The translations under genes and the position numbers were made by a program. Below are positions 15,470 through 24,646 of a DNA stretch of 54,116 nt, in pieces. The first letter of the stretch is position 1, and the number at the start of each line of letters is the position of its first letter. The notes beneath the pieces were generated by a model. The model was given only the letters and a program-made list of their open reading frames with translations. It was not told the DNA's origin and did not search any database. Origin of the DNA: Burkholderiales bacterium (lineage in GTDB: Bacteria > Pseudomonadota > Gammaproteobacteria > Burkholderiales > Burkholderiaceae_C); assembly GCA_003241965.1 (NCBI GenBank), contig QBMB01000021.1, positions 1-54,116 on the forward strand, written 5' to 3'.

Positions 15470-15531
15470 ATGCAGTTGATGTCACGTTGAAGTCGAGTTT
15501 CAGAGCCAGCCCTCATTGAAGGAGAACCACC

Positions 15532-16290
15532 ATGGATACAGGCGCAATCACCCAGTACGTCGACGTTGCACAACTCGTGCTCTACGCGTTCTGGATTTTC
15601 TTCTTCGGATTGATCTACTACCTCCAGCGAGAGAGCCACCGTGAGGGCTACCCGATGGATCCCGGCCGTGAAAACGGCCCGGTGACACCCGGCTGGCCCA
15701 CCGCTGCGCAGAAGACCTACGAGCTCGAAGACGGCCGCACTTTTGTGGCACCCGATCCGAACCGGGCCGACGGCGCCTACTCGGCCACGCCGACCCACCG
15801 CTGGGCCGGTTCACCGCTGGATCCAGTGGGCGATCCAATGCTGGCCGGAGTGGGCCCGGGTGCCTGGGCCGCACGGGCCGACATCCCCGACATGACCCAC
15901 CACGGTGAGGTCAAGATCGTTCCCCTGCGCGCAGCGTCCGACCACGGCGTGGCCCGGCAAGACACCGATCCGCGAGGGCTGCCGGTCTATGGCGCCGACA
16001 AGGAAATGGCCGGCACTGTGCTGGACATGTGGGTGGACAAATCGGAAATGATGTTTCGCTACATCGAGGTGGGCCTCAAGAGCGGTGGCTCGGTGCTGCT
16101 GCCGGTGAACTTCTCGCGCATCCGCAAGGACGGTGTGAGCGTGCACGCGATCCTGGCTTCGCAGTTTGCAGCCGTGCCCAAGACGCGCAGCCCTGATCAG
16201 GTGACGTTGCTGGAAGAAGAAAAGATCGTGGCCTATTACGGCGGCGGTCTGCTCTACGCCACGCCCGACCGCATGGAGCCGATCCTGTGA
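15532..16290 (+). CDS. puhA: Photosynthetic reaction centre H subunit
   Basis: This 252-residue H subunit caps the L-M core of the type-II reaction centre and shapes proton delivery to QB. One membrane helix (about residues 12-32, LYAFWIFFFGLIYYLQR) is followed by a cytoplasmic beta-barrel domain, with the FAAVPKTRSPDQVTLLEEEK segment near residues 217-236. GGAG upstream supports the start. A 62-base gap after lhaA is the largest up to acsF. In other purple bacteria a puhA promoter can lie inside lhaA, but I see no clear one here. Confidence 0.97.
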   Translation: MDTGAITQYVDVAQLVLYAFWIFFFGLIYYLQRESHREGYPMDPGRENGPVTPGWPTAAQKTYELEDGRTFVAPDPNRADGAYSATPTHRWAGSPLDPVGDPMLAGVGPGAWAARADIPDMTHHGEVKIVPLRAASDHGVARQDTDPRGLPVYGADKEMAGTVLDMWVDKSEMMFRYIEVGLKSGGSVLLPVNFSRIRKDGVSVHAILASQFAAVPKTRSPDQVTLLEEEKIVAYYGGGLLYATPDRMEPIL

Positions 16291-16958
16291 ACGCACACCA
16301 CGAACACGAATTCGAGGCTGCGCCGGGCCTGCCCGAGCCACTGCCACAGGGCGAGCGTCTGCTCTGGCAGGGCAGCCCCGACTGGCGCCTGCTGGCCATC
16401 CATGCCTTCCATGTGCGCAAGCTGGCGATCTACTTCGCGGCCATGATGGTCCTGCAGTGGCTCTACCTGCTGGGCGACCAGAAGGGCTCGGTGCTCTCGC
16501 CGCTGCTGGTCAGCGCCGTGCTGGCCTCGGTGGCCCTGGGCCTGCTGTCGCTCACCGCCTGGTTCTCTGCCAGGACCACGGTCTACACCCTGACCGACCG
16601 TCGCATCCTCATGCGCATCGGCATCGTGCTCACGCTCACCTTCAACCTGCCGCTGCGCAAGCTGGCTGCTGCCGCCATCCGCCCACAAGCGGGGGGACAT
16701 GGCGACATCGCACTCACGCTCAGCGGCTCCGACCGCATCGCCTGGCTGAACCTCTGGCCGCACGCGCGTCCCTGGTTGCTCAAGCAGCCGCAACCGAGCC
16801 TGCGTTGCGTGAGCGACGCCCAGAAGATCGGCGACATGATCCTGCAGGCCTGGAGTGCGCAGAACACCGACGCGATGGCCATCGTGGGCACACCGGCCCA
16901 GACCCCGGCACCTGCGCGGCAACCCCGCGAACGAGAGATTTCAACAGCCACCGCCTGA
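16287..16958 (+). CDS. puhB: PuhB, reaction centre assembly protein (PH-like domain)
   Basis: This 223-residue membrane protein matches PuhB, which assists assembly of the RC-LH1 core. The N-terminal LPEPLPQGERLLWQGSPDW motif is followed by two hydrophobic segments (about residues 50-95) and a bacterial PH-like region beginning TVYTLTDRRILMRIGI. It uses a GTG start that overlaps the puhA stop by 4 bases. The Pro/Ala-rich tail is poorly conserved. Confidence 0.93.
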   Translation: MNAHHEHEFEAAPGLPEPLPQGERLLWQGSPDWRLLAIHAFHVRKLAIYFAAMMVLQWLYLLGDQKGSVLSPLLVSAVLASVALGLLSLTAWFSARTTVYTLTDRRILMRIGIVLTLTFNLPLRKLAAAAIRPQAGGHGDIALTLSGSDRIAWLNLWPHARPWLLKQPQPSLRCVSDAQKIGDMILQAWSAQNTDAMAIVGTPAQTPAPARQPREREISTATA

Positions 16959-16978
16959 ACACCGCAGAAGGAACTGTC

Positions 16979-17443
16979 ATGACCACCTCCACCCACCACC
17001 ACTCACCCCTGGGCGAGGGCACGCCCTGGCCCATCTGGGTGCTCGTTGCCATCGTGCTCACCGTGCTGCTGGGCGTGGTCCTGAAGATGCAGATCAGTGG
17101 CCCGGCTGTACCGCAGGAAACCATGGCCGTGCAGTGGAAGCGCGATCTGGCCTTTGTGGGCCAGAGCAATGGCGACATTGCGGTGATGGATGTGGCCTCC
17201 CGCCAGGAAGTGGCCCGCTTCCACGGTGAACAGGGCTTCCTGCGCGGCAGCCTGCGCGCACTCAACCGAGAGCGCAAGCGCAACGGCATGAGCCCCGATC
17301 TGCCTTTCCAGCTCACGGGCTATGTGGACGGCCGCATCACGCTGCTGGACACGGCAACCGGCCAACGCCTCAATCTGGAATCGTTTGGCCCCACGAATTC
17401 GGCCGTGTTCTCGCAGCTGCAGTGGGCCAAACCAGCCACCTAA
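16979..17443 (+). CDS. puhC: PuhC, photosynthetic complex assembly protein
   Basis: This 154-residue protein has one N-terminal membrane helix (about residues 18-38) and a soluble domain on the other side, as in PuhC, which is needed for efficient RC-LH1 organisation. The domain contains [13 protein letters not shown] and [20 protein letters not shown], characteristic of the family. The ATG at 16979 has GAAGGA 6 bases upstream. It is encoded between puhB and acsF, its standard position. Confidence 0.93.
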   Translation: MTTSTHHHSPLGEGTPWPIWVLVAIVLTVLLGVVLKMQISGPAVPQETMAVQWKRDLAFVGQSNGDIAVMDVASRQEVARFHGEQGFLRGSLRALNRERKRNGMSPDLPFQLTGYVDGRITLLDTATGQRLNLESFGPTNSAVFSQLQWAKPAT

Positions 17444-17469
17444 CGAATCAACGTATTCAGGTACAACAG

Positions 17470-18585
17470 ATGAACACCCAGACCGTCAGCGCCGACATCG
17501 ACCACGTGGCCCGTCTCATGGACACCGTGGAAAGCGCAGAGGATGCCAATGCCAAGGCCGTGCGCAGCACCGTGCTGTCGCCGCGCTTCTACACCACCGA
17601 CTTCAAGGCCATGGACGCGCTGGACATCTCCAGCGTGCGCGCCGACTGGGACGTGATGATGAAAGAGTACGAGGGCGACAACAACCACGACCACTTCCAG
17701 CGCGACGCCGCGTTTGCCGACGAAGTGCGCACGCTCATGCCCCAGCTGTCGCCCGAGATGCGCCAGGAGTTCCTGGACTTCCTCATCAGTTCGCTGACCT
17801 CGGAGTTCTCCGGCTGCATTCTCTACAACGAGATTCGCAAGAACGTCAGCAACCCCGACATCAAGCAGTTGATGACCTACATGGCGCGCGATGAGTCGCG
17901 CCACGCAGGCTTCATCAACCAGTCGCTCAAGGACTTCAACCTCGGCATCGACCTGGGCAGCCTGAAGCGCACCAAGAGCTACACCTACTTCAAGCCCAAG
18001 TACATCTTCTACGCCACCTACCTGAGCGAGAAGATCGGTTACGCGCGCTACATCACCATCTTCCGCCAGCTCGAGCGCAACCCCGACAAGCGCTTTCACC
18101 CCATCTTTCGCTGGTTCGAACGTTGGTGCAACGACGAGTTTCGCCACGGCGAATCGTTCGCTCTCATCATGCGTTCGCAGCCCGAGCTGCTCAAGGGCGT
18201 GAACAAGCTCTGGATCCGTTTCTTCATCTTGGCGGTGTACGCCACCATGTACGTGCGCGACCACACACGCCCGCTGCTGCACGAAGCCATGGGCCTGGAA
18301 TCCACCACCTACGACTACGAGGTGTTCCGCATCACCAACGACATCTGCCGCCAGGTGTTCCCGGTGGAGGTCGACATCGACAACCCGGCCTTCCGCAGCG
18401 GCCTGGAGCGCATGTTGAAGATTTCGCTGGCGGCCGACCGCGCGAAGAAGCGCGGCGGCCTGGTGGGCAAACTGCAGGTGGCCAGCTGCGCAGTGCAGGC
18501 GGCGTTCACGTTTGGCCGGCTGTACCTGCTGCCGGTGAAGAAGCAGGAACTGCCGCAAACCATCCGCATGGAACCGGTCTGGTAG
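17470..18585 (+). CDS. acsF: Aerobic Mg-protoporphyrin IX monomethyl ester (oxidative) cyclase
   Basis: This 371-residue diiron enzyme uses O2 to form the isocyclic ring E of (bacterio)chlorophyll. Carboxylate/histidine ligands are visible as Glu112, Glu121 (LYNEIRKN), Glu142-SR-His145 ([10 protein letters not shown]) and a later DEFRHGE motif. Its presence shows that bacteriochlorophyll can be made under oxygen. The oxygen-independent alternative BchE is not in the window. The ATG at 17470 is chosen over an in-frame ATG at 17422 inside puhC. The upstream ribosome-binding site is weak. Confidence 0.96.
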   Translation: MNTQTVSADIDHVARLMDTVESAEDANAKAVRSTVLSPRFYTTDFKAMDALDISSVRADWDVMMKEYEGDNNHDHFQRDAAFADEVRTLMPQLSPEMRQEFLDFLISSLTSEFSGCILYNEIRKNVSNPDIKQLMTYMARDESRHAGFINQSLKDFNLGIDLGSLKRTKSYTYFKPKYIFYATYLSEKIGYARYITIFRQLERNPDKRFHPIFRWFERWCNDEFRHGESFALIMRSQPELLKGVNKLWIRFFILAVYATMYVRDHTRPLLHEAMGLESTTYDYEVFRITNDICRQVFPVEVDIDNPAFRSGLERMLKISLAADRAKKRGGLVGKLQVASCAVQAAFTFGRLYLLPVKKQELPQTIRMEPVW

Positions 18586-18606
18586 CAGCCACGATGTCCA
18601 CCATGT

Positions 18607-18680
18607 CCGTTCGGGCTGAGCTTGTCGAAGCCTTCGCACGAACCTTCGCAAGAGCCCTTCGACGGGCTCAGGGCGAACGG
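18607..18680. repeat. Imperfect palindromic repeat (REP-like) between acsF and puhE
   Basis: The arms at 18607-18632 (CCGTTCGGGCTGAGCTTGTC...) and 18654-18680 are inverted copies with a few mismatches, separated by about 20 bases. The consensus core, GTTCG..CTGAG...GTCGAAG, is a dispersed intergenic palindrome seen in many proteobacterial genomes. The right arm ends 9 bases before the puhE start codon, so the hairpin could affect puhE, crtI and crtB expression. Confidence 0.8.
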
Positions 18681-18688
18681 GTGAAGCG

Positions 18689-19465
18689 ATGAGCGAAACG
18701 ATAGCGCCCGCGCTGTTTGCTCTGTTGTGCTGGTGGTTCGGCACGGGCGCCATTCTCTGGCTGGTGCGCCGTTCCCCGTCCACCTTCCCCTGGACACTCG
18801 GGGTCTTGAGCGTCCTTCTGGTCGGCAGCTTGTGGACCACACAGATCAGCATGCAGGATCACACCGTGTCCAGTGCCTACCTGGCGTTTGCCAGTGTGAT
18901 CGTGATGTGGAGCTGGCACGAGATGGCCTTTCTCACCGGCTGGCTCACTGGCCCACGCCGAGTGCCTCTCCAACCAGGCGTTCGCGGTTGGCCGAGGTTC
19001 ACCCAGTCGGTGCAGGCCGTCATCTGGCACGAGCTGGCCTTGCTGGCCAACTTCGGCGTGCTGCTGTGGATGCAGCAGGGCGAACCCGGTCACGTCGCCA
19101 TCTGCACCTTTGCCTTGCTGTGGTGCATGCGCTTCTCGGCCAAGATGAACCTCTTTCTCGGCGTGCCCGAAACCGGCGAGCAGTATCTGCCCAGTCACCT
19201 CGTGTATCTGGCGAGCTATTTCAAACGCGGCCCACTCACTTTGTTCTATTACGTGACGGTCGGCCTCTCGTGCGCCGTCTGGGCCTGGATGGTGTGGCAG
19301 GTGTCCAGTGGGGTGGTCGCCATCACCACTGGCTGGATCCTGCTGGCAGCACTGCTGGGGCTGGCAATCATTGAACACGTGATCATGGCGTTTCCCACGC
19401 CGATGCAGAAGCTCTGGGGCTGGGCCATGTCGCGCAGCCCGGCGATCAAACCGGAAAAAGCATGA
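18689..19465 (+). CDS. puhE: PuhE, photosynthetic complex assembly membrane protein
   Basis: This 258-residue, multi-helix membrane protein (about 7-8 helices) matches PuhE, a DUF3623-type protein found next to puh genes and thought to act in RC/LH1 biogenesis. Typical segments are VIVMWSWHEMAFLTGWLTGP, AVIWHELALL and CMRFSAKMNLFLGVP. Its stop overlaps the crtI start. No good Shine-Dalgarno is visible because the palindromic repeat occupies that region. Confidence 0.9.
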   Translation: MSETIAPALFALLCWWFGTGAILWLVRRSPSTFPWTLGVLSVLLVGSLWTTQISMQDHTVSSAYLAFASVIVMWSWHEMAFLTGWLTGPRRVPLQPGVRGWPRFTQSVQAVIWHELALLANFGVLLWMQQGEPGHVAICTFALLWCMRFSAKMNLFLGVPETGEQYLPSHLVYLASYFKRGPLTLFYYVTVGLSCAVWAWMVWQVSSGVVAITTGWILLAALLGLAIIEHVIMAFPTPMQKLWGWAMSRSPAIKPEKA

Positions 19466-21054
19466 ACGCCTTTCGCACGCCCGAAGACATGTGGGATCTG
19501 CCCCCCGCATCCCGTTCCCCGAACACGCGCCCCTCACCCGACGCACCGCATGCGATCGTGATCGGCAGCGGCTTCGGTGGCCTGGCATCAAGCGTGCGCC
19601 TGGCCGCCAAGGGCTGGCGCGTGACGGTGCTGGAGAAACTCGACGCGCCCGGTGGCCGCGCCTACGTGCACCACCAGAACGGCCATGTGTTCGACGCTGG
19701 CCCGACCATCATCACCGTGCCCTTCCTGTTCGAAGAGCTGTGGGCACTGGCCGGCCGCAAACTCAGCGATGACATCGAGCTGCGTGCGCTCGATCCGTTC
19801 TACCGCATCCGTTTCGACGACGGCGACGAGTTCAACTACAGCGGCGACCCGGACAAGATGCGCGCTGAAGTGCGCCGCATCAGCCCAAGCGACTCGGCCG
19901 GCTATGAGCGTTTCATGGCCGAGGCCGATCACTGCTACCGGCTGGGCTTCGAAGCCCTGGGTGACAAGGCCTTCGACACCGTGGGCGACCTCATCAAGGC
20001 CAGCCCCGCCATTTTCAAGATGCGCGGCTGGCGCAGCCTGCATGCCATGGTGGCTGCGCACCTGAAGCACCCCAAGCTGCGCATGGCCATGAGCCTGCAG
20101 AGCCTGCTGATTGGTGGCAATCCGTTTTCTGTCACCTGTATCTACAGCCTCATCAACGCGCTGGAGCGCAAGTACGGCGTGCACTGGGCCGTGGGTGGTA
20201 CCGGCAAGCTGGTGCAAGGTCTGGTGAGCTTGCTCGAAGGGCAGGGCGGCGTTCTGCGTTGCAACGCCGAGGTGAAGCGCATCGAGGTGGACCGGGGCGT
20301 GGCCACGGGTGTCACGCTGGCCAGCGGCGAGCGCATCGCCGCCGACATCGTCGTCTCCAACGCCGACACCGCGTGGACCTACCGCAACCTGATCGAGGCG
20401 AAGCACCGCCGCCACTGGACCGACCGCAAGGTGGAGAACGGCCGCTACTCCATGAGCCTTTTTGTCTGGTACTTCGGCACCAGCAAGCAGTACACCGACG
20501 TGCCGCACCACATGATGCTGCTCGGGCCCCGTTACAAAGAACTGCTGAAAGACATTTTCAGCCGTCACAAGCTCGCCGACGACTTCAGTCTTTACCTGCA
20601 CCGCCCCACGGCCAGCGACGCGTCCATGGCGCCCGCCGGGCACGACACCTTCTACGCACTGGCGCCCGTGCCGCACCTGGACAGCGGTACCGACTGGGCC
20701 ACGCGCGCCGAGTCGTTTCGCCAGGCGATTGCAGAGGTGCTGGACCGCACCGTGTTGCCTGGTTTCGAGCAACACATCAGCGCCTCGCTGCTCACCACAC
20801 CGCAGGACTTTCACGACCGGCTGTTGTCGTTCAAGGGTGCGGCCTTCGGCCTGGAGCCGCTGCTGTTGCAAAGCGCCTGGTTCCGTCCGCACAACCGCAG
20901 CGAAGACGTGGACGGCCTCTTCATGGTGGGCGCCAGCACCCACCCCGGCGCGGGTGTGCCGGGAGTGCTGATGTCGGCCAAGGCGCTGGATTCGGTGGTG
21001 CCTGCTGCAAGCACCTGGCTGCAAAACCATGGCCGCCAACATGTTTCCAGCTGA
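19462..21054 (+). CDS. crtI: Phytoene desaturase CrtI
   Basis: This 530-residue FAD-dependent carotenoid desaturase introduces double bonds into phytoene. The dinucleotide-binding motif IGSGFGGLASSVRLA is at about residues 34-48, and the C-terminal family signature FMVGASTHPGAGVPGV is near residue 490. Whether it makes neurosporene or lycopene cannot be told from the sequence. The N-terminus is about 20 residues longer than usual and Pro/Ser-rich. The ATG overlaps the puhE stop by 4 bases, which ties carotenoid synthesis directly to the puh/acsF unit. Confidence 0.95.
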   Translation: MNAFRTPEDMWDLPPASRSPNTRPSPDAPHAIVIGSGFGGLASSVRLAAKGWRVTVLEKLDAPGGRAYVHHQNGHVFDAGPTIITVPFLFEELWALAGRKLSDDIELRALDPFYRIRFDDGDEFNYSGDPDKMRAEVRRISPSDSAGYERFMAEADHCYRLGFEALGDKAFDTVGDLIKASPAIFKMRGWRSLHAMVAAHLKHPKLRMAMSLQSLLIGGNPFSVTCIYSLINALERKYGVHWAVGGTGKLVQGLVSLLEGQGGVLRCNAEVKRIEVDRGVATGVTLASGERIAADIVVSNADTAWTYRNLIEAKHRRHWTDRKVENGRYSMSLFVWYFGTSKQYTDVPHHMMLLGPRYKELLKDIFSRHKLADDFSLYLHRPTASDASMAPAGHDTFYALAPVPHLDSGTDWATRAESFRQAIAEVLDRTVLPGFEQHISASLLTTPQDFHDRLLSFKGAAFGLEPLLLQSAWFRPHNRSEDVDGLFMVGASTHPGAGVPGVLMSAKALDSVVPAASTWLQNHGRQHVSS

Positions 21055-22150
21055 CACCCTGGCGCCGCGCGCCGCCGTTGACCTCGAAGCCTGCGTGGCC
21101 CTCATGCGCACCGGCTCCAAAACCTTCTTCGCTGCCAGCCGCCTGCTGCCGGTTCGCGTGCGCGCCTCGTCGATTGCGCTCTACGCGTTCTGCCGCGTGG
21201 CCGACGACATGGTGGACAGCGGAGAAATGGGTATCGATGACGCCATGCGGGTGCTCTCTGACCGGCTGGACCGCATTTACGCGGGCGCTCCGCTGGATTT
21301 TGTGGAAGACCGTGCCTTGTCGGTGGTGGTGCAGCGCCACGAGTTGCCGCGCCCGCTGCTGGACGCCTTGTTGGACGGCTTTGCGTGGGACGCGCAGGGC
21401 CGGCGCTACGACACGCTGGAGCAGGTGCACGACTACGGCGCGCGTGTGGCCGGCAGCGTGGGCGCCATGATGTGCTGGATCATGGGCGTGCGCAGCCCGC
21501 AGGCGCTGGCACGCGCCTGTGAACTCGGTGTGGCCATGCAGCTGACCAACATCGCGCGCGACGTGGGAGAAGACGCGCGCAATGGCCGCCTGTACCTGCC
21601 GCGACAGTGGATGGCGCAGGCCGGGCTCGATGCCGAAGCATGGTTGAAGAATCCCGTGGGAAGTTTGGCGCTGCAAGGCGTGGTGGGGCGGCTGCTCGAC
21701 GAGGCCGACCGTCTGTATGCACAGGCCGCTGCCGGCATTGCCCAGTTGCCGCGCGACTGCCGCTCGGCCATTCTGTCCGCCCGCCTCATTTATGCCGAGA
21801 TCGGCCAGCAGTTGCGCCGCGAGGGCCTGGACCCTTGCGCCCGCCGCGCCATCGTGCCGGCCTCGCGCAAGCTGGTTCTGCTGGCGTGCGCCTCGCTGCA
21901 GTCCGGTTGGGTGGGGCGCTCGGCGGCGGCCGTTCCGCCGCTGGCTGCCATCGCCTACCTGGTGGACCAATGCAACACGTTGGAAGACACAGCGTTCTCC
22001 AGCGGCATCTCCACACGCCCATTGGGCCAGCGCATGGCCTGGATGCTGGAGATGTTCGAGCGGGTGGAGGCGCGGCGCCAGGAAGAACGCACCAACGACC
22101 ACACCGAACACGCCGCCCCGCAGGCGCCGCGCCTTTCACACGGAGGGTGA
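21029..22150 (+). CDS. crtB: Phytoene synthase CrtB
   Basis: This 373-residue squalene/phytoene synthase family enzyme joins two geranylgeranyl diphosphates. Asp-rich motifs are present as CRVADDMVD (about residues 55-63) and NIARDVGEDARNGR (about 173-186). The start is placed 26 bases inside crtI; an alternative ATG at 21041 would shorten it by four residues. A His-containing tail after residue 345 is not conserved in the family. It is the last gene of the plus-strand photosynthesis unit, ending 6 bases before a convergent gene. Confidence 0.95.
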   Translation: MAANMFPADTLAPRAAVDLEACVALMRTGSKTFFAASRLLPVRVRASSIALYAFCRVADDMVDSGEMGIDDAMRVLSDRLDRIYAGAPLDFVEDRALSVVVQRHELPRPLLDALLDGFAWDAQGRRYDTLEQVHDYGARVAGSVGAMMCWIMGVRSPQALARACELGVAMQLTNIARDVGEDARNGRLYLPRQWMAQAGLDAEAWLKNPVGSLALQGVVGRLLDEADRLYAQAAAGIAQLPRDCRSAILSARLIYAEIGQQLRREGLDPCARRAIVPASRKLVLLACASLQSGWVGRSAAAVPPLAAIAYLVDQCNTLEDTAFSSGISTRPLGQRMAWMLEMFERVEARRQEERTNDHTEHAAPQAPRLSHGG

Positions 22151-22156
22151 CGGGGG

Positions 22157-22645
22157 TCAGGCCTGTTGTGCGATCAGCTCGGCCTTGCGCCGGGCCATGC
22201 GCTCGCCAAGTTCGACCAGATCGACCCCCGAGTTCTGGGCCTGGGGGAACACCACGTCGCGCAGGGTGCTCACATGCAGCTTGACCTGCTGGGCCAGTTG
22301 TTCAATCGGCTGGTCCACCTGTTCAGACACCGGCTCCAGGCGCTGGATGTGCGAGACCAATGCGTCCAATGCGGTGTGTTCCGGTTTGGGCTGCGGCGGA
22401 TTTGTTTCGATGGCTGGGTAAAAGAGCTCGGCCTGAACCTGCGCCTGCACCGCCACCGAGGTGCAGATGTGCTGCACCAGAAAGCGCTTGTTGGCCACCG
22501 AGCGGGTGTTCTCGAACGCGGTGAACATCTCGAGCAGTTCGGCGTGGCCTGCCGCAATCCGGGTGATGGCGTCGGGCACAGACTTGCTCGGTGGTGCCCG
22601 CTCGGGTTCACGGCGACGCGTTGGCGCTCTGGTTTCGGTGTTCAT
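22157..22645 (-). CDS. Hemerythrin-like (HHE) domain protein
   Basis: This 162-residue helical protein shows the spaced His/Glu pattern of hemerythrin-like domains (AGHAELLEMF, FLVQHICTSVAVQAQVQAELFYP and a later LHVSTLRDVVFP). Such diiron proteins bind O2 or NO or act in iron and stress handling. Compared with canonical domains some ligand positions are not obvious, so metal binding is uncertain. The N-terminus is Arg/Pro-rich. The ATG at 22645 is preferred over one at 22714. It is convergent with crtB and divergent from the Crp/Fnr gene at 22779, suggesting a redox or NO link. Confidence 0.7.
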   Translation of the reverse strand: MNTETRAPTRRREPERAPPSKSVPDAITRIAAGHAELLEMFTAFENTRSVANKRFLVQHICTSVAVQAQVQAELFYPAIETNPPQPKPEHTALDALVSHIQRLEPVSEQVDQPIEQLAQQVKLHVSTLRDVVFPQAQNSGVDLVELGERMARRKAELIAQQA

Positions 22646-22778
22646 GGTCCACACCCTAGTGCCCTGGAACAGGGCAGTCTGTGCGCTATCGAACGAAGCG
22701 GTATCCCGGTACATTCACATGGCCCGGCGGCGCTCTGCCGATCGGCTGTTCGCCACCCCTTCCATCTGAAGCAGCTCC

Positions 22779-23573
22779 ATGCCCACAACCGCCGCCAGCC
22801 CAGAACCCCAGGTCGTTTGGCCGGACAAGGCGCCCGCCGCCGCCATGCCCTGCGCCGAGTGTCCGCTGCGGCCCTTGCCCCTGTTTGTCGAACAAACCCC
22901 CGAGGAGCTGGAGCTCGTGCAGTCGCTCAAGCGCCGGGCCTTGCGCCTGGAGGCCCACGAAACGTTGATCCACGAAGGCCAGACCGACGCGCCGCTCTAC
23001 ACGCTGCTGCAGGGCTGGGCCTTTCGCTACAAGACGCTGAGCGACGGGCGCCGCCAGATCCTGAGCTTTCTGCTCGCGGGTGACTTCATTGGTGTTCAGC
23101 AGAAGATGGGTGACGCGGCAGCGCACGGCGTGGACACGCTCACCGAGGCAAGTTTCTGCGTGTTCCAGCGCGACGCGCTCTGGGAGATTCACCGCCGCTC
23201 GCCCACCATGGGTTTCAACGTCACCTGGCTCACCGCCCACGAAGAATCGCTGGTGGACGACACGCTGCTCTCGGTGGGGCGGCGCAGCGCCGAAGAACGC
23301 ATTGCCAGCGCGCTGATCCTTCTGTTCAAGCGGGCCGCTGCGCTGCAGGACGACAAGGGCGCCGGCGGCGTGGCGTGGCCCCTCACGCAGCAGCACATTG
23401 CCGATGCGCTGGGCCTGTCGCTGGTGCACACCAACAAGACCCTGCGCAAGCTGGAGAAACGCGGCCTGCACCAGATCAAGGACGGCCGCCTGTTCCTGCG
23501 CGATGTGAAGGCGCTCGCACGCCTGGCTGATCTCTACGGCGACGGGAATCCACCGAAACGACCGCTGGTGTGA
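22779..23573 (+). CDS. Crp/Fnr-family transcriptional regulator
   Basis: This 264-residue regulator has a cyclic-nucleotide-binding-like beta-roll (about residues 35-150), a dimerisation helix and a C-terminal winged helix-turn-helix (LTQQHIADALGLSLVHTNKTL). The N-terminus has only two close Cys (MPCAECPL), with another Cys in SFCVF, whereas classical Fnr uses three N-terminal Cys plus one central. A [4Fe-4S] oxygen sensor of the standard type is therefore not assured. The gene is divergent from the hemerythrin-like gene. FnrL-type regulation of photosynthesis is possible but is inference. Confidence 0.85.
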   Translation: MPTTAASPEPQVVWPDKAPAAAMPCAECPLRPLPLFVEQTPEELELVQSLKRRALRLEAHETLIHEGQTDAPLYTLLQGWAFRYKTLSDGRRQILSFLLAGDFIGVQQKMGDAAAHGVDTLTEASFCVFQRDALWEIHRRSPTMGFNVTWLTAHEESLVDDTLLSVGRRSAEERIASALILLFKRAAALQDDKGAGGVAWPLTQQHIADALGLSLVHTNKTLRKLEKRGLHQIKDGRLFLRDVKALARLADLYGDGNPPKRPLV

Positions 23574-23785
23574 GCGGCCCGAGGGCGCCATGCCCCCGGG
23601 ATGTAACCAATTGACAGGTTGTGTAACTCCAGCCCTCCTGTGTCTTTCGACATGGAAAACCCATACGCATCAACCTACATTGCGTCTCTCACGAGGCGCT
23701 GCGACCGATACCTGCGCCCTGTCATAGCCCTACGCCCGAGACGGTGTGGGTTCATCGACACAATGACATTACAAGGCGCACGTCA

Positions 23786-24646
23786 ATGACACATTCAGCA
23801 GTTTCCCACCGCGAACAGAACCAGTTGCTCGCGGCCATGCCGTTCGAAGACTGGCGCCACCTGGAGTCCCATCTCGAGTGGGTTGAGATGCCCGCCTTCA
23901 GCACCTTGTTTGAAGCCGGCACCAGCCTGCGCCATGTGTACTTTCCCACCACCGCCGTGGTGTCGCTGGTCTCCACCATGATGGATGGCGCCACAGTGGA
24001 GGTGGCCGCGGTGGGCAGCGAAGGCATGGTGGGTGTGGATGCCTTCATGGGCAGCAGCAACGCCAACAACGGTACCTCCGCCAGCGGCACGGTGATGGCG
24101 CAGAACACCGCCGTGGTGAGCCGTGGCGGGCACGGCTACCGCATGAGCGCGCAGGCCATCGCCCACCACGCCCAGCGTTCGCAGCAGGTGATGCACCACC
24201 TGCTGAACTACACCCGCACGTTGTTTTTGCACATGTCGCAAACCTCGGCCTGTAACCGCCACCACGCACTCGACCAGCAGCTCGCGCGCTGGCTGCTGGT
24301 GCACCTGGACCGCCAGGGAGACGGTGAACTCCACATCACGCAGGAGCGCATTGCCAGCATGCTGGGCGTGCGCCGCGAGGGTGTCACGGGCGGTGCCTTG
24401 CGGCTTCAGAAGGCCGGGGTGATCCGCTATGGCCGGGGCCAGATGTCGGTGATCGACCGTGCCGGGCTGGAGGCGCACAGCTGTGAATGCCACGCCGTGA
24501 TCCGCGACGCCTACGCCCGGTTGACGAACGACGCGGTGCTGCAGGCCAAGCCTGCAGCCCATTCACACCTGGGTACACCGTCGCACCAGACGGCCACGGG
24601 TCGCAGCACCTTTGATGTCTGGTCAACGGCTCAGGCCACGACCTGA
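23786..24646 (+). CDS. Crp/Fnr-family transcriptional regulator (second)
   Basis: This 286-residue protein has an N-terminal sensor roll ([20 protein letters not shown]), a dimer helix with [15 protein letters not shown], and a winged helix with [20 protein letters not shown]. This layout is common in Crp/Fnr proteins of unknown effector in Burkholderiales. No N-terminal Fe-S Cys cluster is present. The ATG at 23786 is chosen; an in-frame ATG 42 bases upstream would add a poorly matching extension. Its 3' end overlaps the convergent cysA by 16 bases. Confidence 0.82.
   Translation: MTHSAVSHREQNQLLAAMPFEDWRHLESHLEWVEMPAFSTLFEAGTSLRHVYFPTTAVVSLVSTMMDGATVEVAAVGSEGMVGVDAFMGSSNANNGTSASGTVMAQNTAVVSRGGHGYRMSAQAIAHHAQRSQQVMHHLLNYTRTLFLHMSQTSACNRHHALDQQLARWLLVHLDRQGDGELHITQERIASMLGVRREGVTGGALRLQKAGVIRYGRGQMSVIDRAGLEAHSCECHAVIRDAYARLTNDAVLQAKPAAHSHLGTPSHQTATGRSTFDVWSTAQATT

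Noticed and set aside
15470..15531. Possible PpsR site before puhA (TGT CACGTTGAAGTC GAG)
   Set aside because: Only the left half matches; the right half differs from ACA in two positions, and no -35/-10 pair accompanies it.
17440..18852. A 470-residue minus-strand frame opposite acsF
   Set aside because: acsF on the plus strand has all diiron motifs and operon context. The antisense frame is low-complexity, rich in Val/Leu/His, and runs through the palindromic repeat.
23574..23785. Possible Fnr box or small RNA in the 212-base gap between the two Crp/Fnr genes
   Set aside because: No TTGAT-N4-ATCAA-like dyad, terminator or stable hairpin could be recognised; the region probably holds only the promoter of the second gene.
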